16,141 bases of DNA from an uncultured bacterium (GTDB taxonomy: Bacteria; Patescibacteriota; Minisyncoccia; Phycocordibacterales; UBA9973). The stretch lies in contig CAITEG010000063.1 in assembly GCA_903891365.1 (NCBI GenBank), positions 1 through 16,141 on the forward strand, given 5' to 3'. Within the stretch, counting starts at the first letter, position 1. Each line of letters opens with the position of its first letter. A program made the translations under genes and the position numbers. Shown piece after piece: positions 7,501 through 13,363 of the stretch. Under the pieces are notes generated by a model that ran no database searches, was not told where the DNA came from, and saw only the letters and a list, made by a program, of their open reading frames with translations.

Positions 7501-7529
7501 TTGACTTTTAGACTAAAATGTGCTATTAT
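7501..7529 (+). promoter_or_regulatory. Strong sigma-70-type promoter of the five-helix membrane protein gene
   Basis: TTGACT (7501-7506) and TATTAT (7524-7529) are 17 bases apart, with TGC just before the -10 (7521-7523), so -35, spacing and extended -10 all fit. The start near 7536 predicts a leader of about 55 bases, long for this window. No regulatory RNA structure is evident in it. Confidence 0.75.
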
Positions 7530-7590
7530 ACCCAGTAATAGTTATCATATTTGTTTTTTGAAATTTGTTAAATTTTAAATCTAAAAGATC

Positions 7591-8130
7591 ATGAAAAGTT
7601 TATTTGGAAGTCATCATTTTCTTAATGCTTATCCACTTTATGTGTATGCATTAATTTTTGTATTTGGGTACCTACTCTTACTTGTAGGACGATGGCTGTT
7701 TGAGGGAAGGGCTTATAACGTCGCCCGCTCTGCCAGCTGGGGAGATGCATCTCTAACAGGATTTCTTGTTGTCGCCGCCTTCATTATTCAGAATCAAAAT
7801 TTTGCTCCAGCAGACTGGATGGAGAGTAAATGTTTTCATTTTACTCTGATCTCCATCACTTTTCTGTCTTCATCCATTTATTTCCTAATCTCAGTACCGA
7901 AACAAATAATGGACAAATTCCATGCATTTGTAATCGTGCCTTTATTCACTTACTTTATTTTGAGTACAATTCCCGTATATATACTATATGGTGGTTTAAT
8001 CAAAATTGTTTTAGGATTTTCTCTCTTACTGTTGTGGCTAACATTAGTCATATCTGATGGGAAAGAAAAACGCCTCGACCAAAGAAAGTGGATAAGAAAA
8101 CATCACCCGGAATGGAGATTTAAAAATTAA
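7591..8130 (+). CDS. Hypothetical membrane protein with about five helices
   Basis: I do not recognise this family. The 179-residue protein has hydrophobic segments at about 16-34, 52-67, 81-101, 110-132 and 133-155. A charged loop (FEGRAYNVARSASWGD, 37-52) follows the first helix, and the tail is basic and hydrophilic (GKEKRLDQRKWIRKHHPEWRFKN region, 157-179). There is no signal peptide and no catalytic motif that I can name. It forms its own transcription unit: a near-consensus promoter at 7501-7529 and a strong terminator at 8156-8182. The ATG lacks a Shine-Dalgarno sequence. It lies among envelope genes, which is the only clue to its role. Confidence 0.8.
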   Translation: MKSLFGSHHFLNAYPLYVYALIFVFGYLLLLVGRWLFEGRAYNVARSASWGDASLTGFLVVAAFIIQNQNFAPADWMESKCFHFTLISITFLSSSIYFLISVPKQIMDKFHAFVIVPLFTYFILSTIPVYILYGGLIKIVLGFSLLLLWLTLVISDGKEKRLDQRKWIRKHHPEWRFKN

Positions 8131-8155
8131 CTTTTACTTTTCAGTGTATTTTGAC

Positions 8156-8182
8156 TAGCCAGCAGAAAAATTCTGCTGGCTA
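8156..8182 (+). terminator. Intrinsic terminator with a 12-bp stem
   Basis: Perfect 12-bp arms (8156-8167 and 8171-8182) with a 3-base AAA loop are followed by TTTCATTTTTA. It lies 26 bases after the stop of the membrane protein gene. Confidence 0.9.
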
Positions 8183-8201
8183 TTTCATTTTTATATACTG
8201 T

Positions 8202-8230
8202 TTGATTAATTAATAGCACAATAGTATACT
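8202..8230 (+). promoter_or_regulatory. Sigma-70-type promoter of the PAP2_C-like gene, predicted leaderless
   Basis: TTGATT (8202-8207) and TATACT (8225-8230) are separated by exactly 17 bases. Eight bases separate the -10 from the ATG at 8239, so transcription should start at or next to the start codon. Confidence 0.75.
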
Positions 8231-8238
8231 TTAAAAAT

Positions 8239-8874
8239 ATGAAAATCTGGACGCAAAAATGGATAGATGTGTTTAAAAGTAGAGAATTCATAAAGTCTCT
8301 AGTTATTTCTATTTTGTTTGTCGGCATAAGTCTTTATATAAATTTTCTTGCTGGTAGTTATGCGACAGAGAAAGCAAGTCTTCCTGTTACCGACATCATA
8401 CTAAGCAACACTAGAGTTTACGACGTTGATGGATTCTTCGTCTGGGGACCGATATTCCTTTTTTCTTTAGTTTTAGTTCTATGTATTTATCATCCAAAAA
8501 AAATTCCTTTTATCGGTAAAAGTATCGCACTCTTTACTATCATAAGATCTGTCTTCATTTCTCTCACCCATTTAGGCCCATTCCCCACCCAAGCGATAGC
8601 GGGAAGTACAAATTTTATAAATAAATTTACTTTCGGTGGAGACCTCTTCTTCTCAGGCCACACTGGTATACCATTCCTAATGGCTCTCATATTCTGGCAA
8701 TACAAACCTCTCCGGTATCTATTCTTACTAGACTCAGTATTCATGGGGGCTGTCGTTCTCCTAGGCCACTACCACTACTCGATAGACGTACTGGCTGCTT
8801 TCTTCATCACTTATACTGTATACCAAATGTCTTCTTATCTATTCAAAAAAGATAAAGATACCTTCAACTTATAA
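8239..8874 (+). CDS. PAP2_C (sphingomyelin-synthase-like) membrane phosphotransferase/phosphatase
   Basis: It is a 211-residue integral membrane protein with hydrophobic segments at about 20-38, 70-84, 94-112, 144-154, 158-176 and 183-200. The active-site motifs are those of the PAP2_C branch of lipid phosphatases and phosphotransferases: GGDLFFSGHTG at 133-143 and GHYHYSIDVLAAFF at 176-189. His141, His179 and Asp183 fit the catalytic triad. In eukaryotes the branch contains sphingomyelin synthases; bacterial members are poorly characterised and may dephosphorylate lipid or polyprenyl phosphates or transfer head groups. The gene is monocistronic on its leading side, with its own promoter, and lies among glycosyltransferase, DedA and other membrane genes, consistent with envelope lipid metabolism. 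The exact reaction is not deducible. Confidence 0.85.
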   Translation: MKIWTQKWIDVFKSREFIKSLVISILFVGISLYINFLAGSYATEKASLPVTDIILSNTRVYDVDGFFVWGPIFLFSLVLVLCIYHPKKIPFIGKSIALFTIIRSVFISLTHLGPFPTQAIAGSTNFINKFTFGGDLFFSGHTGIPFLMALIFWQYKPLRYLFLLDSVFMGAVVLLGHYHYSIDVLAAFFITYTVYQMSSYLFKKDKDTFNL

Positions 8875-8895
8875 TCTACTAAATATCTATTTTTA

Positions 8896-8904
8896 TGATA
8901 TAAT
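8896..8904 (+). promoter_or_regulatory. Extended -10 promoter of the CDF transporter gene, predicted leaderless
   Basis: TGA-TATAAT at 8896-8904 is a perfect extended -10, seven bases before the ATG at 8912. No -35 match is present. The start is expected at or beside the A of the ATG. Confidence 0.7.
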
Positions 8905-8911
8905 CCTCCCT

Positions 8912-9919
8912 ATGCTGAATAAAACGCAAGGAAATAAATCTGTAATATACGCTCTGTTTGGAAACGTTTTCGTCACCATCATTAAAACAGTAGTGGCGAT
9001 AATATCTGGCTCAGCCAGTATGTTTGCTGAAAGCATTCACTCTTTTGCTGATACCCTAAATCAATCCCTCCTTCTTATAGGACTTAAAAGATCTAAGAGA
9101 CCAGCCGATGATATCCACGGATATGGATACGGTATTGAAAGATTCTTCTGGTCCCTCATATCTGCTTGTGGAATTCTTTTCATCGGAGCTGGAGTTACAG
9201 TCTATCACTCACTTGAATCTCTCTTAAGTGGAAGTGTGGGTGATGCAAATCACTTCAGCTACTTTACGATACTCATACTATGTATCGCTCTTGTTGTTGA
9301 AAGTATCACTCTCTTTATCGCTCTCAAAGAATTAAAAGGTAAAGAAGAATTTTCAAAAGAAATATTTACTGATGCAGACCCAGTAACTCTAGCTGTTGTG
9401 TACGAAGATAGTGCCGCTGTCCTCGGTGTCTTCGTGGCACTCATGGCCCAAGGCCTCATGTATATGACGGGAAACAATGTATACGACTCGATCGGTGGTA
9501 TCATAGTCGGACTTATACTTGGATTCTTGGCTGTTATCCTTATTATAAAGAATCACAACTACATTATAGGTAAATCTATCAATGAAAAAACCACAGAAGA
9601 AATCATCGAGTTCCTTCTAGAAGATCCTTGCATAGAGCATGTATCAGAATTTAAGTCCGTCGCTATTGATATAAATAAATACAGGATATACACGACTGTC
9701 GAATGGAATGGCTCTCCTCTCTACGAAGAGATATATGAAGCCGGTGACCTCAAAGAAGAATATGATGAGATAAAGAATGACTTTAAAAAGTTCACCAAGC
9801 TTATGTTCAAAACGACAGACAGAATTCCACGTCTTGTCGGAAGTCATATCGACGAGATAGAAAAAAAGATAAAAGAAAAATTTCCACAAATTATTTACGT
9901 AGATATAGAGATAAATTAA
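8912..9919 (+). CDS. Cation diffusion facilitator (CDF) family metal transporter
   Basis: It probably exports divalent metal ions (zinc, iron, manganese or similar) in exchange for protons. Membrane helices are at about 11-31, 37-57, 80-104, 116-137, 161-184 and 193-213, the six-helix CDF plan, followed by a cytosolic domain (about 222-335). The helix-2 motif is SASMFAESIHSFADTLNQS (34-52), with His43 and Asp47 as metal ligands. In helix 5 the usual HxxxD is replaced by YEDSAAVLG (164-172), a pattern I associate with the ZnT9/SLC30A9-like branch, so the transport site may differ from classic zinc exporters. The C-terminal part (VSEFKSVAIDI, then YIDVEIN-like end) fits the regulatory domain. 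DedA follows after 21 bases but has its own -10 box. Confidence 0.93.
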   Translation: MLNKTQGNKSVIYALFGNVFVTIIKTVVAIISGSASMFAESIHSFADTLNQSLLLIGLKRSKRPADDIHGYGYGIERFFWSLISACGILFIGAGVTVYHSLESLLSGSVGDANHFSYFTILILCIALVVESITLFIALKELKGKEEFSKEIFTDADPVTLAVVYEDSAAVLGVFVALMAQGLMYMTGNNVYDSIGGIIVGLILGFLAVILIIKNHNYIIGKSINEKTTEEIIEFLLEDPCIEHVSEFKSVAIDINKYRIYTTVEWNGSPLYEEIYEAGDLKEEYDEIKNDFKKFTKLMFKTTDRIPRLVGSHIDEIEKKIKEKFPQIIYVDIEIN

Positions 9920-9928
9920 TGCTACAAT
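9920..9928 (+). promoter_or_regulatory. Extended -10 promoter of the DedA-family gene
   Basis: TGC-TACAAT at 9920-9928 begins directly after the CDF stop codon. Twelve bases separate it from the ATG at 9941, so the leader should be about 5 bases. It is identical to the nine bases at 5440-5448. Confidence 0.55.
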
Positions 9929-9940
9929 AAAAATATAAAT

Positions 9941-10516
9941 ATGGAAATAATTTTCCACAACTTTCTTCTCTGGCTTGAATCATCAAAATACGTTTTGCTT
10001 TTTATAGGTACGATAGTTGAAGGTCCTGTGGTAATGATGACAAGTGGCTTTCTTTACGGACTTGGACAGTTTTCTCTAGTACCTATGTACTTCGCTTTAG
10101 TCCTTGGAGACTTCGTAGCAGATATCGGATGGTATATGCTCGGAAGATATGGTACGCATAATGCTATCTTCAAGTATGGACACTATGTAGGAGTGACTCC
10201 TGAAGCATTAGAAAAAATAGAAGATAAGTTCTCTAAATACCACCAGAAAATCCTTATCATCTCGAAGCTTACTATGGGCTTCGGTTTTGCAGCTGTTGTG
10301 CTTGTCGTAGCTGGTATGTTCAAAGTTCCATTCAAAAACTACGTTATCCTCAACCTTGTAGGCGGCTTCATCTGGACCGCCCTACTTGTAACTATCGGTT
10401 ACTTCCTAGGAAATATCTTCCTAGTGATTCCTCCAGTAATGAAAGTCATCTTCGGTCTAGTAATAATCTGTATTTTCACTTATCTATTTAAGAAAATAAA
10501 AAGTGTTTCGTTTTAG
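9941..10516 (+). CDS. DedA/SNARE-associated (VTT domain) membrane protein
   Basis: DedA-family proteins are thought to be lipid carriers or scramblases, for instance recycling polyprenyl-phosphate or moving phospholipids. The 191-residue protein shows the family landmarks: IVEGPVVMMTSGFLYG (25-40) with Glu27 in the re-entrant region, GDFVADIGWYMLGRYG (56-71) with Asp57 and Asp61, and an AGMFKVPFKNY segment (124-134). The stretch that in E. coli YqjA/YghB carries two essential arginines reads ISKLTMGFGFAAVV (107-120) here, with Lys109 and no arginine, so coupling may differ. Membrane helices are at about 18-38, 46-66, 105-125, 135-156 and 163-184. Its stop abuts the stop of the converging Nudix gene with no spacer, and no terminator is visible between them. 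Confidence 0.9.
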   Translation: MEIIFHNFLLWLESSKYVLLFIGTIVEGPVVMMTSGFLYGLGQFSLVPMYFALVLGDFVADIGWYMLGRYGTHNAIFKYGHYVGVTPEALEKIEDKFSKYHQKILIISKLTMGFGFAAVVLVVAGMFKVPFKNYVILNLVGGFIWTALLVTIGYFLGNIFLVIPPVMKVIFGLVIICIFTYLFKKIKSVSF

Positions 10517-10954
10517 TTAGTCTTTGATGTACCTAACTTCATCGGATAATATTTTGCCTTCTTTAAAATCTTTCGCTACTCCAGGAGGAAGCAAAGTCTC
10601 ATTCCCATCTCTTTTTAACCAAATAAGATCTACTAATTCAAATGCATGAGTTCTCTCAAGACCGTCTAGATTCTTATAATCTTTTCCATTCGTAACTTCA
10701 AAGAAAAATTCAACTGATTGTATTCCGTCGTTCTTATCAATATAATCATGAATATACAGCAATCTCCCTATCTGTGGTTTAACACCAAGTTCTTCTACTA
10801 TTTCCCTTTCCATGCATTCTAAAACAGTCTCTCCAAACTCAAGATGACCTCCAGGTAAAGCATAATAATCATGGTCATCTGAATGCTTAACAACAAGAAG
10901 CTCTCCCTCACATAATATAATACCCCTTGTTCGAACTACGATTTTTTTATCCAT
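10517..10954 (-). CDS. Nudix hydrolase
   Basis: It hydrolyses a nucleoside diphosphate linked to another moiety, probably a nucleotide or nucleotide derivative, with Mg2+. The Nudix box is intact: Gly36, Glu42, Arg50-Glu51, Glu54-Glu55 and Gly57 in the order GX5EX7REUXEEXGU (36-58). The frame is open upstream to a TTG at 10990, but a TGG-TATAAT box sits at 10969-10961, six bases before the ATG at 10954, so I take that ATG (145 residues, leaderless) as the start. The N-terminal extension would otherwise contain the promoter. The substrate cannot be inferred; the residues between 75 and 110 (QSVEFFFEV onward) are typical of a general Nudix fold. It is a single-gene unit convergent with DedA. 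Confidence 0.92.
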   Translation of the reverse strand: MDKKIVVRTRGIILCEGELLVVKHSDDHDYYALPGGHLEFGETVLECMEREIVEELGVKPQIGRLLYIHDYIDKNDGIQSVEFFFEVTNGKDYKNLDGLERTHAFELVDLIWLKRDGNETLLPPGVAKDFKEGKILSDEVRYIKD

Positions 10955-10960
10955 AATATA

Positions 10961-10969
10961 ATTATACCA
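10961..10969 (-). promoter_or_regulatory. Extended -10 promoter of the Nudix gene, decides its start
   Basis: TGG-TATAAT lies at 10969-10961 on the minus strand, six bases before the ATG at 10954. It places the transcription start at the ATG and excludes the upstream TTG at 10990 as the main start. Confidence 0.7.
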
Positions 10970-10989
10970 GAACTTGGTATATAAAAACA

Positions 10990-11023
10990 AAAAATGGAGT
11001 TACTTGTAGGTAACTCCATTTTT
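10990..11023 (-). terminator. Intrinsic terminator, 14-bp stem overlapping a stop codon
   Basis: Perfect 14-bp arms (10990-11003 and 11010-11023) enclose a 6-base loop. On the minus strand the stem runs into TTTTTTGTTTTT. Its first bases overlap the stop codon of the 122-residue gene (11022-11024), which it ends, and it insulates the Nudix promoter. Confidence 0.9.
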
Positions 11024-11390
11024 AGTTAGTTGCAACTCTGAAAGTTAATGCTTCCCCGTAGTCGTCTTTATATTCTACTTTCAAGACGATGACGTGAACA
11101 GACTTTTCTTCTATAGATAAAAGCTTAGAAGAAAGCTTCAGAGCAAAAGTTTGCTTCTTCCCTACTTCTTTGATACGAAGCTCACAGTAAGGAGACCTTG
11201 TCAGATTCTTCTCATGCATTTTTAAATGGTAGTTACCAAGATAAACTTTGATTTTCCCTTTTTGATATTTATAGTTAACAACAGGAGAATTATACTCATT
11301 ATTGTTAGCATCTTTTGAAATAAAACTGCATTCGATACCCTGACCTACCCCATCCTGGCGAATGAGATAGATAACTTCTTCTTGCGTCAT
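11022..11390 (-). CDS. Hypothetical 122-residue beta-rich protein
   Basis: I do not recognise a family. The product is soluble, without signal peptide or membrane helix, and its alternating hydrophobic pattern (GKIKVYLGNYHLKM at 45-58, KQTFALKLSSKLLS at 79-92, KSVHVIVLKVEY at 96-107) suggests a beta sandwich or barrel. Two cysteines (about residues 21 and 69) are far apart and show no metal-binding spacing. The gene is a single unit with a strong terminator overlapping its stop. A possible -10 (TATACT, 11420-11415) lies 24 bases before the ATG, and the divergent neighbour is rubredoxin. No Shine-Dalgarno site is seen. A real gene is likely because terminator, promoter and neighbours fit its ends, but no function can be given. 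Confidence 0.7.
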   Translation of the reverse strand: MTQEEVIYLIRQDGVGQGIECSFISKDANNNEYNSPVVNYKYQKGKIKVYLGNYHLKMHEKNLTRSPYCELRIKEVGKKQTFALKLSSKLLSIEEKSVHVIVLKVEYKDDYGEALTFRVATN

Positions 11391-11414
11391 ATTTTAGAGA
11401 ATTAATTTAACCTA

Positions 11415-11420
11415 AGTATA
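11415..11420 (-). promoter_or_regulatory. Possible -10 box for the 122-residue protein gene
   Basis: TATACT at 11420-11415 on the minus strand would start transcription near 11408, about 18 bases before the ATG. Neither a -35 nor a TGn extension supports it, so this is tentative. Confidence 0.35.
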
Positions 11421-11441
11421 CAACAATTCAAAGAAATCATA

Positions 11442-11447
11442 TATAAT
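11442..11447 (+). promoter_or_regulatory. Possible -10 box of the rubredoxin gene
   Basis: TATAAT at 11442-11447 lies 33 bases before the ATG at 11481, giving a leader of about 26 bases. There is no -35 match, and the region is so AT-rich that chance occurrence is possible. Confidence 0.45.
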
Positions 11448-11480
11448 GATAATATTAGTAATAAAAACAGTAATATAAAT

Positions 11481-11648
11481 ATGTCTCGATATCGTTGTAG
11501 TGATTGTGGATGGATATATGATGAAGTTAAAGGCGACCCTAGAAGAGGCATAGCCCCAGGCACCAAGTGGGAAGACTTACCGGAGGACTTCAAATGCGCT
11601 GAATGTAGCAATAGAAAAAGCACCCACAGATGGGTCAAACTAGATTAA
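11481..11648 (+). CDS. Rubredoxin
   Basis: This 55-residue gene encodes a small one-electron carrier that binds one iron with four cysteines. The first knuckle is YRCSDCGWIYD (4-14), the middle carries the family's GIAPGTKWEDLPEDFKC (23-39), and the second knuckle is CAEC (39-42). All four ligands, Cys6, Cys9, Cys39 and Cys42, are in place. The usual CPxCG second knuckle is CAECS here, so the Pro and Gly are replaced, and the C-terminus ends in KSTHRWVKLD. Tyr13 and Trp30 match the aromatic core. The partner reductase is not in the window; the nitroreductase at 2913 is a flavoprotein but far away. A perfect inverted repeat that includes its stop codon ends the unit. Confidence 0.93.
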   Translation: MSRYRCSDCGWIYDEVKGDPRRGIAPGTKWEDLPEDFKCAECSNRKSTHRWVKLD

Positions 11649-11693
11649 ACAAAAAAGGAATTACTTTTAAGTAATTCCTTTTTTGTTTAATCT
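11642..11693. terminator. Bidirectional terminator, perfect 23-bp inverted repeat
   Basis: Arms 11642-11664 and 11671-11693 are exact reverse complements around a 6-base loop. The core has six A-T pairs on each side, so either strand yields a G/C-containing stem followed by TTTTTT. The repeat includes the last codon and stop of rubredoxin (GAT TAA at 11643-11648) and the mirrored GAT TAA of the convergent 80-residue gene (11692-11687). Confidence 0.9.
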
Positions 11694-11929
11694 TCCTCTC
11701 TCTTCCCCCACTGCCACTTTGGCTTCTCGCCTTTTTTATAACAAACATAGATAAGTACCAGAACTGATATGAAAATAAAAAGTACCCTAAGTGCAACTTG
11801 ACGCTCTATGTTAACCATTATAGAAGTAAACAGGAAAGCCCATACGAATATAACAGCCCACCCCTCCCAGGTTACTGGATACCATCCCCAACCGTACAAC
11901 TTTCTTCTGAACCAGATTTTATCTTTCAT
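11687..11929 (-). CDS. Small two-helix membrane protein, unknown function
   Basis: The 80-residue product begins with a positively charged, aromatic-rich segment (KIWFRRKLYGWGWYPVTWEG, 4-23), then has hydrophobic helices at about 24-39 and 46-64 with a short polar turn, and ends in a lysine-rich tail with KWQWGKREED. The tryptophan/tyrosine-rich N-terminus with YGWGWYPVTWEG is shared, to my knowledge, by small uncharacterised bacterial membrane proteins, but I can name no family. It starts three bases after the stop of the 42-residue gene and is probably co-transcribed from the promoter at 12069. It ends in the bidirectional terminator shared with rubredoxin. No Shine-Dalgarno site precedes the ATG. 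Confidence 0.78.
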   Translation of the reverse strand: MKDKIWFRRKLYGWGWYPVTWEGWAVIFVWAFLFTSIMVNIERQVALRVLFIFISVLVLIYVCYKKGEKPKWQWGKREED

Positions 11930-11932
11930 AAA

Positions 11933-12061
11933 TTATTTTGCTCTTTTATTCTTTGGCTTTAGGTTGGGAGGATTCTTGATCGCACCCTCTAACCTCATAT
12001 CCCCTTTAACTGGCATAGGAACTAATGCTTTCACATTTCTTGGTTTCATTGATTTTTTCAT
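11933..12061 (-). CDS. Small basic protein of 42 residues, unknown function
   Basis: The short frame reads MKKSMKPRNVKALVPMPVKG for residues 1-20 and ends in NLKPKNKRAK. It is rich in Lys and Pro with few acidic residues, and no motif is recognised. The evidence that it is real is positional. An extended -10 (TGA-TATAAT, 12077-12069) sits seven bases before its ATG, exactly as for other leaderless genes here, and its stop lies three bases upstream of the next gene's ATG. It may be a nucleic-acid-binding or membrane-associated peptide, or a leader peptide that controls the 80-residue membrane protein by coupling. No cysteine and no signal peptide are present. Confidence 0.65.
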   Translation of the reverse strand: MKKSMKPRNVKALVPMPVKGDMRLEGAIKNPPNLKPKNKRAK

Positions 12062-12068
12062 ATACTAT

Positions 12069-12077
12069 ATTATATCA
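12069..12077 (-). promoter_or_regulatory. Extended -10 promoter of the 42/80-residue gene pair, predicted leaderless
   Basis: TGA-TATAAT lies at 12077-12069 on the minus strand and is followed by seven bases and the ATG at 12061. No terminator is visible between it and the upstream gene that ends at 12101, so some read-through is possible. Confidence 0.65.
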
Positions 12078-12100
12078 AATTAATTATACTTATATAACTT

Positions 12101-13258
12101 TTATTTATTCAACAAGGCACGGGTTTTAGGACCAGTATTACCAGCCTGCTCTAACTTGTGTGCCTTTTGGAATGCTTTAAGTGCCTTCTCTGTACTTGCT
12201 CCAAATTTTCCATCCAGAATCCCCAAGTAAAACTTAAGAACTTTGAGCTTGCTCTGTAAACTTTTAACTTCTGTTCCTTTTGAACCAAGCTTTAGATTAT
12301 TAACAAATTCATTAACAGAAACACTCTTCGGCACAGTAGGAGTAACAACAGTAGAAGAAACTGCGGGAGTAGCACAAGCTACTGGAGTTTGAGTTTGCAT
12401 ACCATTTACAATAGAGACATACATTACTCCACATCCACCATTATTTTGACAAATAGTTACAGTAGAAGATCCAAATAACAAACCGTATAAATTAACAGTA
12501 TTACCACTTATACTTGCTGTAACACTCGCGGTATTAGAGTTAGCTGATACATAGTATGTACCTGACCCAGAACCATAAGCTGTGATGGACTGACTATCTC
12601 CAACATTTAGAATAATATTTTTCTGGCTGAAAGTAACACTACTAGCAGCATCACTTGTAACTGTTATTGAAATTGTTCCACAGAGATTAGCATTGTCATT
12701 TGAACAAACTATCAAACTAGCTGTTCCATAATTCATCGCTGTCAGATAGATAGTATTACCAATAACATTTGAACTTACTATTGAAGAATTAGAATTCGAA
12801 GTTACAGAAATGTTTGAATTATCAGGAGAAGTGACAGAAGTGCTTTGCCCTTTAGTAAGATTTAGAGATGTTTGACTAAGAGAGAGACTAGTACAAGTTG
12901 AGCTTAGAGGCGACCAAGGTATAGTCGCAGACTGGATACCGTTTATATATACATACGCAGTGTTTCCACAAGCAATATTGTAGCTACTAGTACTCACAGA
13001 AACCACTAGTGAGCCATTCTCATCCGTCGTCCCTATCGTATTTGAGAGAGAAGCTAGATTACCATAACGTAGTGTTACAGTAGCATTTGGGTCTCCGTAA
13101 ACTTTTATCTGAGTTGAATAAAGATTTGGCTGAGTAAAAGAAAATGTCGGTATTACATAAGCGCTAGCGACACTACTTATAAATAAAAAACTAAAAACAG
13201 CAAATACCAAGGACATAGCTTTGAAGTATCTGACTAAGGTGGATGTATTATTTTTCAT
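12101..13258 (-). CDS. Secreted protein with Ig-like repeats and a C-terminal peptidoglycan-binding domain
   Basis: The 385-residue protein is exported: a basic N-terminus and hydrophobic core (13-30) end in a likely ASA cleavage site at 33. An N-terminal beta domain (about 36-116) resembles an Ig-like or carbohydrate-binding fold. Two related repeats follow (about 125-201 and 208-285), each starting with a LSLSQTSLNLTKGQ or VTFSQKNIILNVGD strand like bacterial Ig-like group 2 (Big_2) domains. Each carries a close cysteine pair near its end (Cys185/Cys193 and Cys270/Cys276); Cys97 and Cys122 may form another bridge. A Thr/Val/Pro linker (290-312) leads to a PG_binding_1 domain (about 315-385) with LKLGSKGTEVKSLQSKL and DGKFGASTEKALKAFQKAH. 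It probably anchors to the wall and displays the repeats. No catalytic domain is seen. Confidence 0.88.
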   Translation of the reverse strand: MKNNTSTLVRYFKAMSLVFAVFSFLFISSVASAYVIPTFSFTQPNLYSTQIKVYGDPNATVTLRYGNLASLSNTIGTTDENGSLVVSVSTSSYNIACGNTAYVYINGIQSATIPWSPLSSTCTSLSLSQTSLNLTKGQSTSVTSPDNSNISVTSNSNSSIVSSNVIGNTIYLTAMNYGTASLIVCSNDNANLCGTISITVTSDAASSVTFSQKNIILNVGDSQSITAYGSGSGTYYVSANSNTASVTASISGNTVNLYGLLFGSSTVTICQNNGGCGVMYVSIVNGMQTQTPVACATPAVSSTVVTPTVPKSVSVNEFVNNLKLGSKGTEVKSLQSKLKVLKFYLGILDGKFGASTEKALKAFQKAHKLEQAGNTGPKTRALLNK

Positions 13259-13308
13259 AAAATATCTTTAAAATTATAATTAATAGTGGACTAATTCCAG
13301 TTGTATTC

Positions 13309-13314
13309 ATTATA
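13309..13314 (-). promoter_or_regulatory. -10 box of the secreted peptidoglycan-binding protein gene
   Basis: TATAAT is at 13314-13309 on the minus strand, 50 bases before the ATG at 13258, which gives a leader of about 45 bases. It lies just below the terminator at 13328-13351. No convincing -35 or TGn is present. Confidence 0.5.
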
Positions 13315-13327
13315 CTACACGCACAAA

Positions 13328-13351
13328 AAATAGGTAGAATACTACCTATTT
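13328..13351 (-). terminator. Intrinsic terminator of the MazG-NTase-ATL operon
   Basis: Perfect 10-bp arms (13328-13337 and 13342-13351) with a 4-base loop are followed on the minus strand by a run of T (stem end plus TTT). It lies 12 bases past the stop of the alkyltransferase-like gene. Confidence 0.88.
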
Positions 13352-13363
13352 AAAATATTAAAT

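Noticed and set aside
9644..9958. A 104-residue minus-strand frame rich in Phe and Tyr across the CDF/DedA junction.
   Set aside because: It is antisense to two recognised genes and mirrors their codon pattern; no promoter or homology supports it.
10988..10990. TTG at 10990 as the start of the Nudix gene.
   Set aside because: The extra 12 residues are not Nudix-like, and they overlap both the terminator of the upstream gene and a TGG-TATAAT box placed for the ATG at 10954.
11402..11638. A 78-residue minus-strand frame opposite the rubredoxin gene.
   Set aside because: Rubredoxin on the plus strand has all family motifs, and the opposite frame has no recognisable features or start signal.
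11808..12083. A 91-residue plus-strand frame opposite the 42- and 80-residue genes.
   Set aside because: The minus-strand pair has a promoter, tight spacing and a terminator; the plus frame has none of these.
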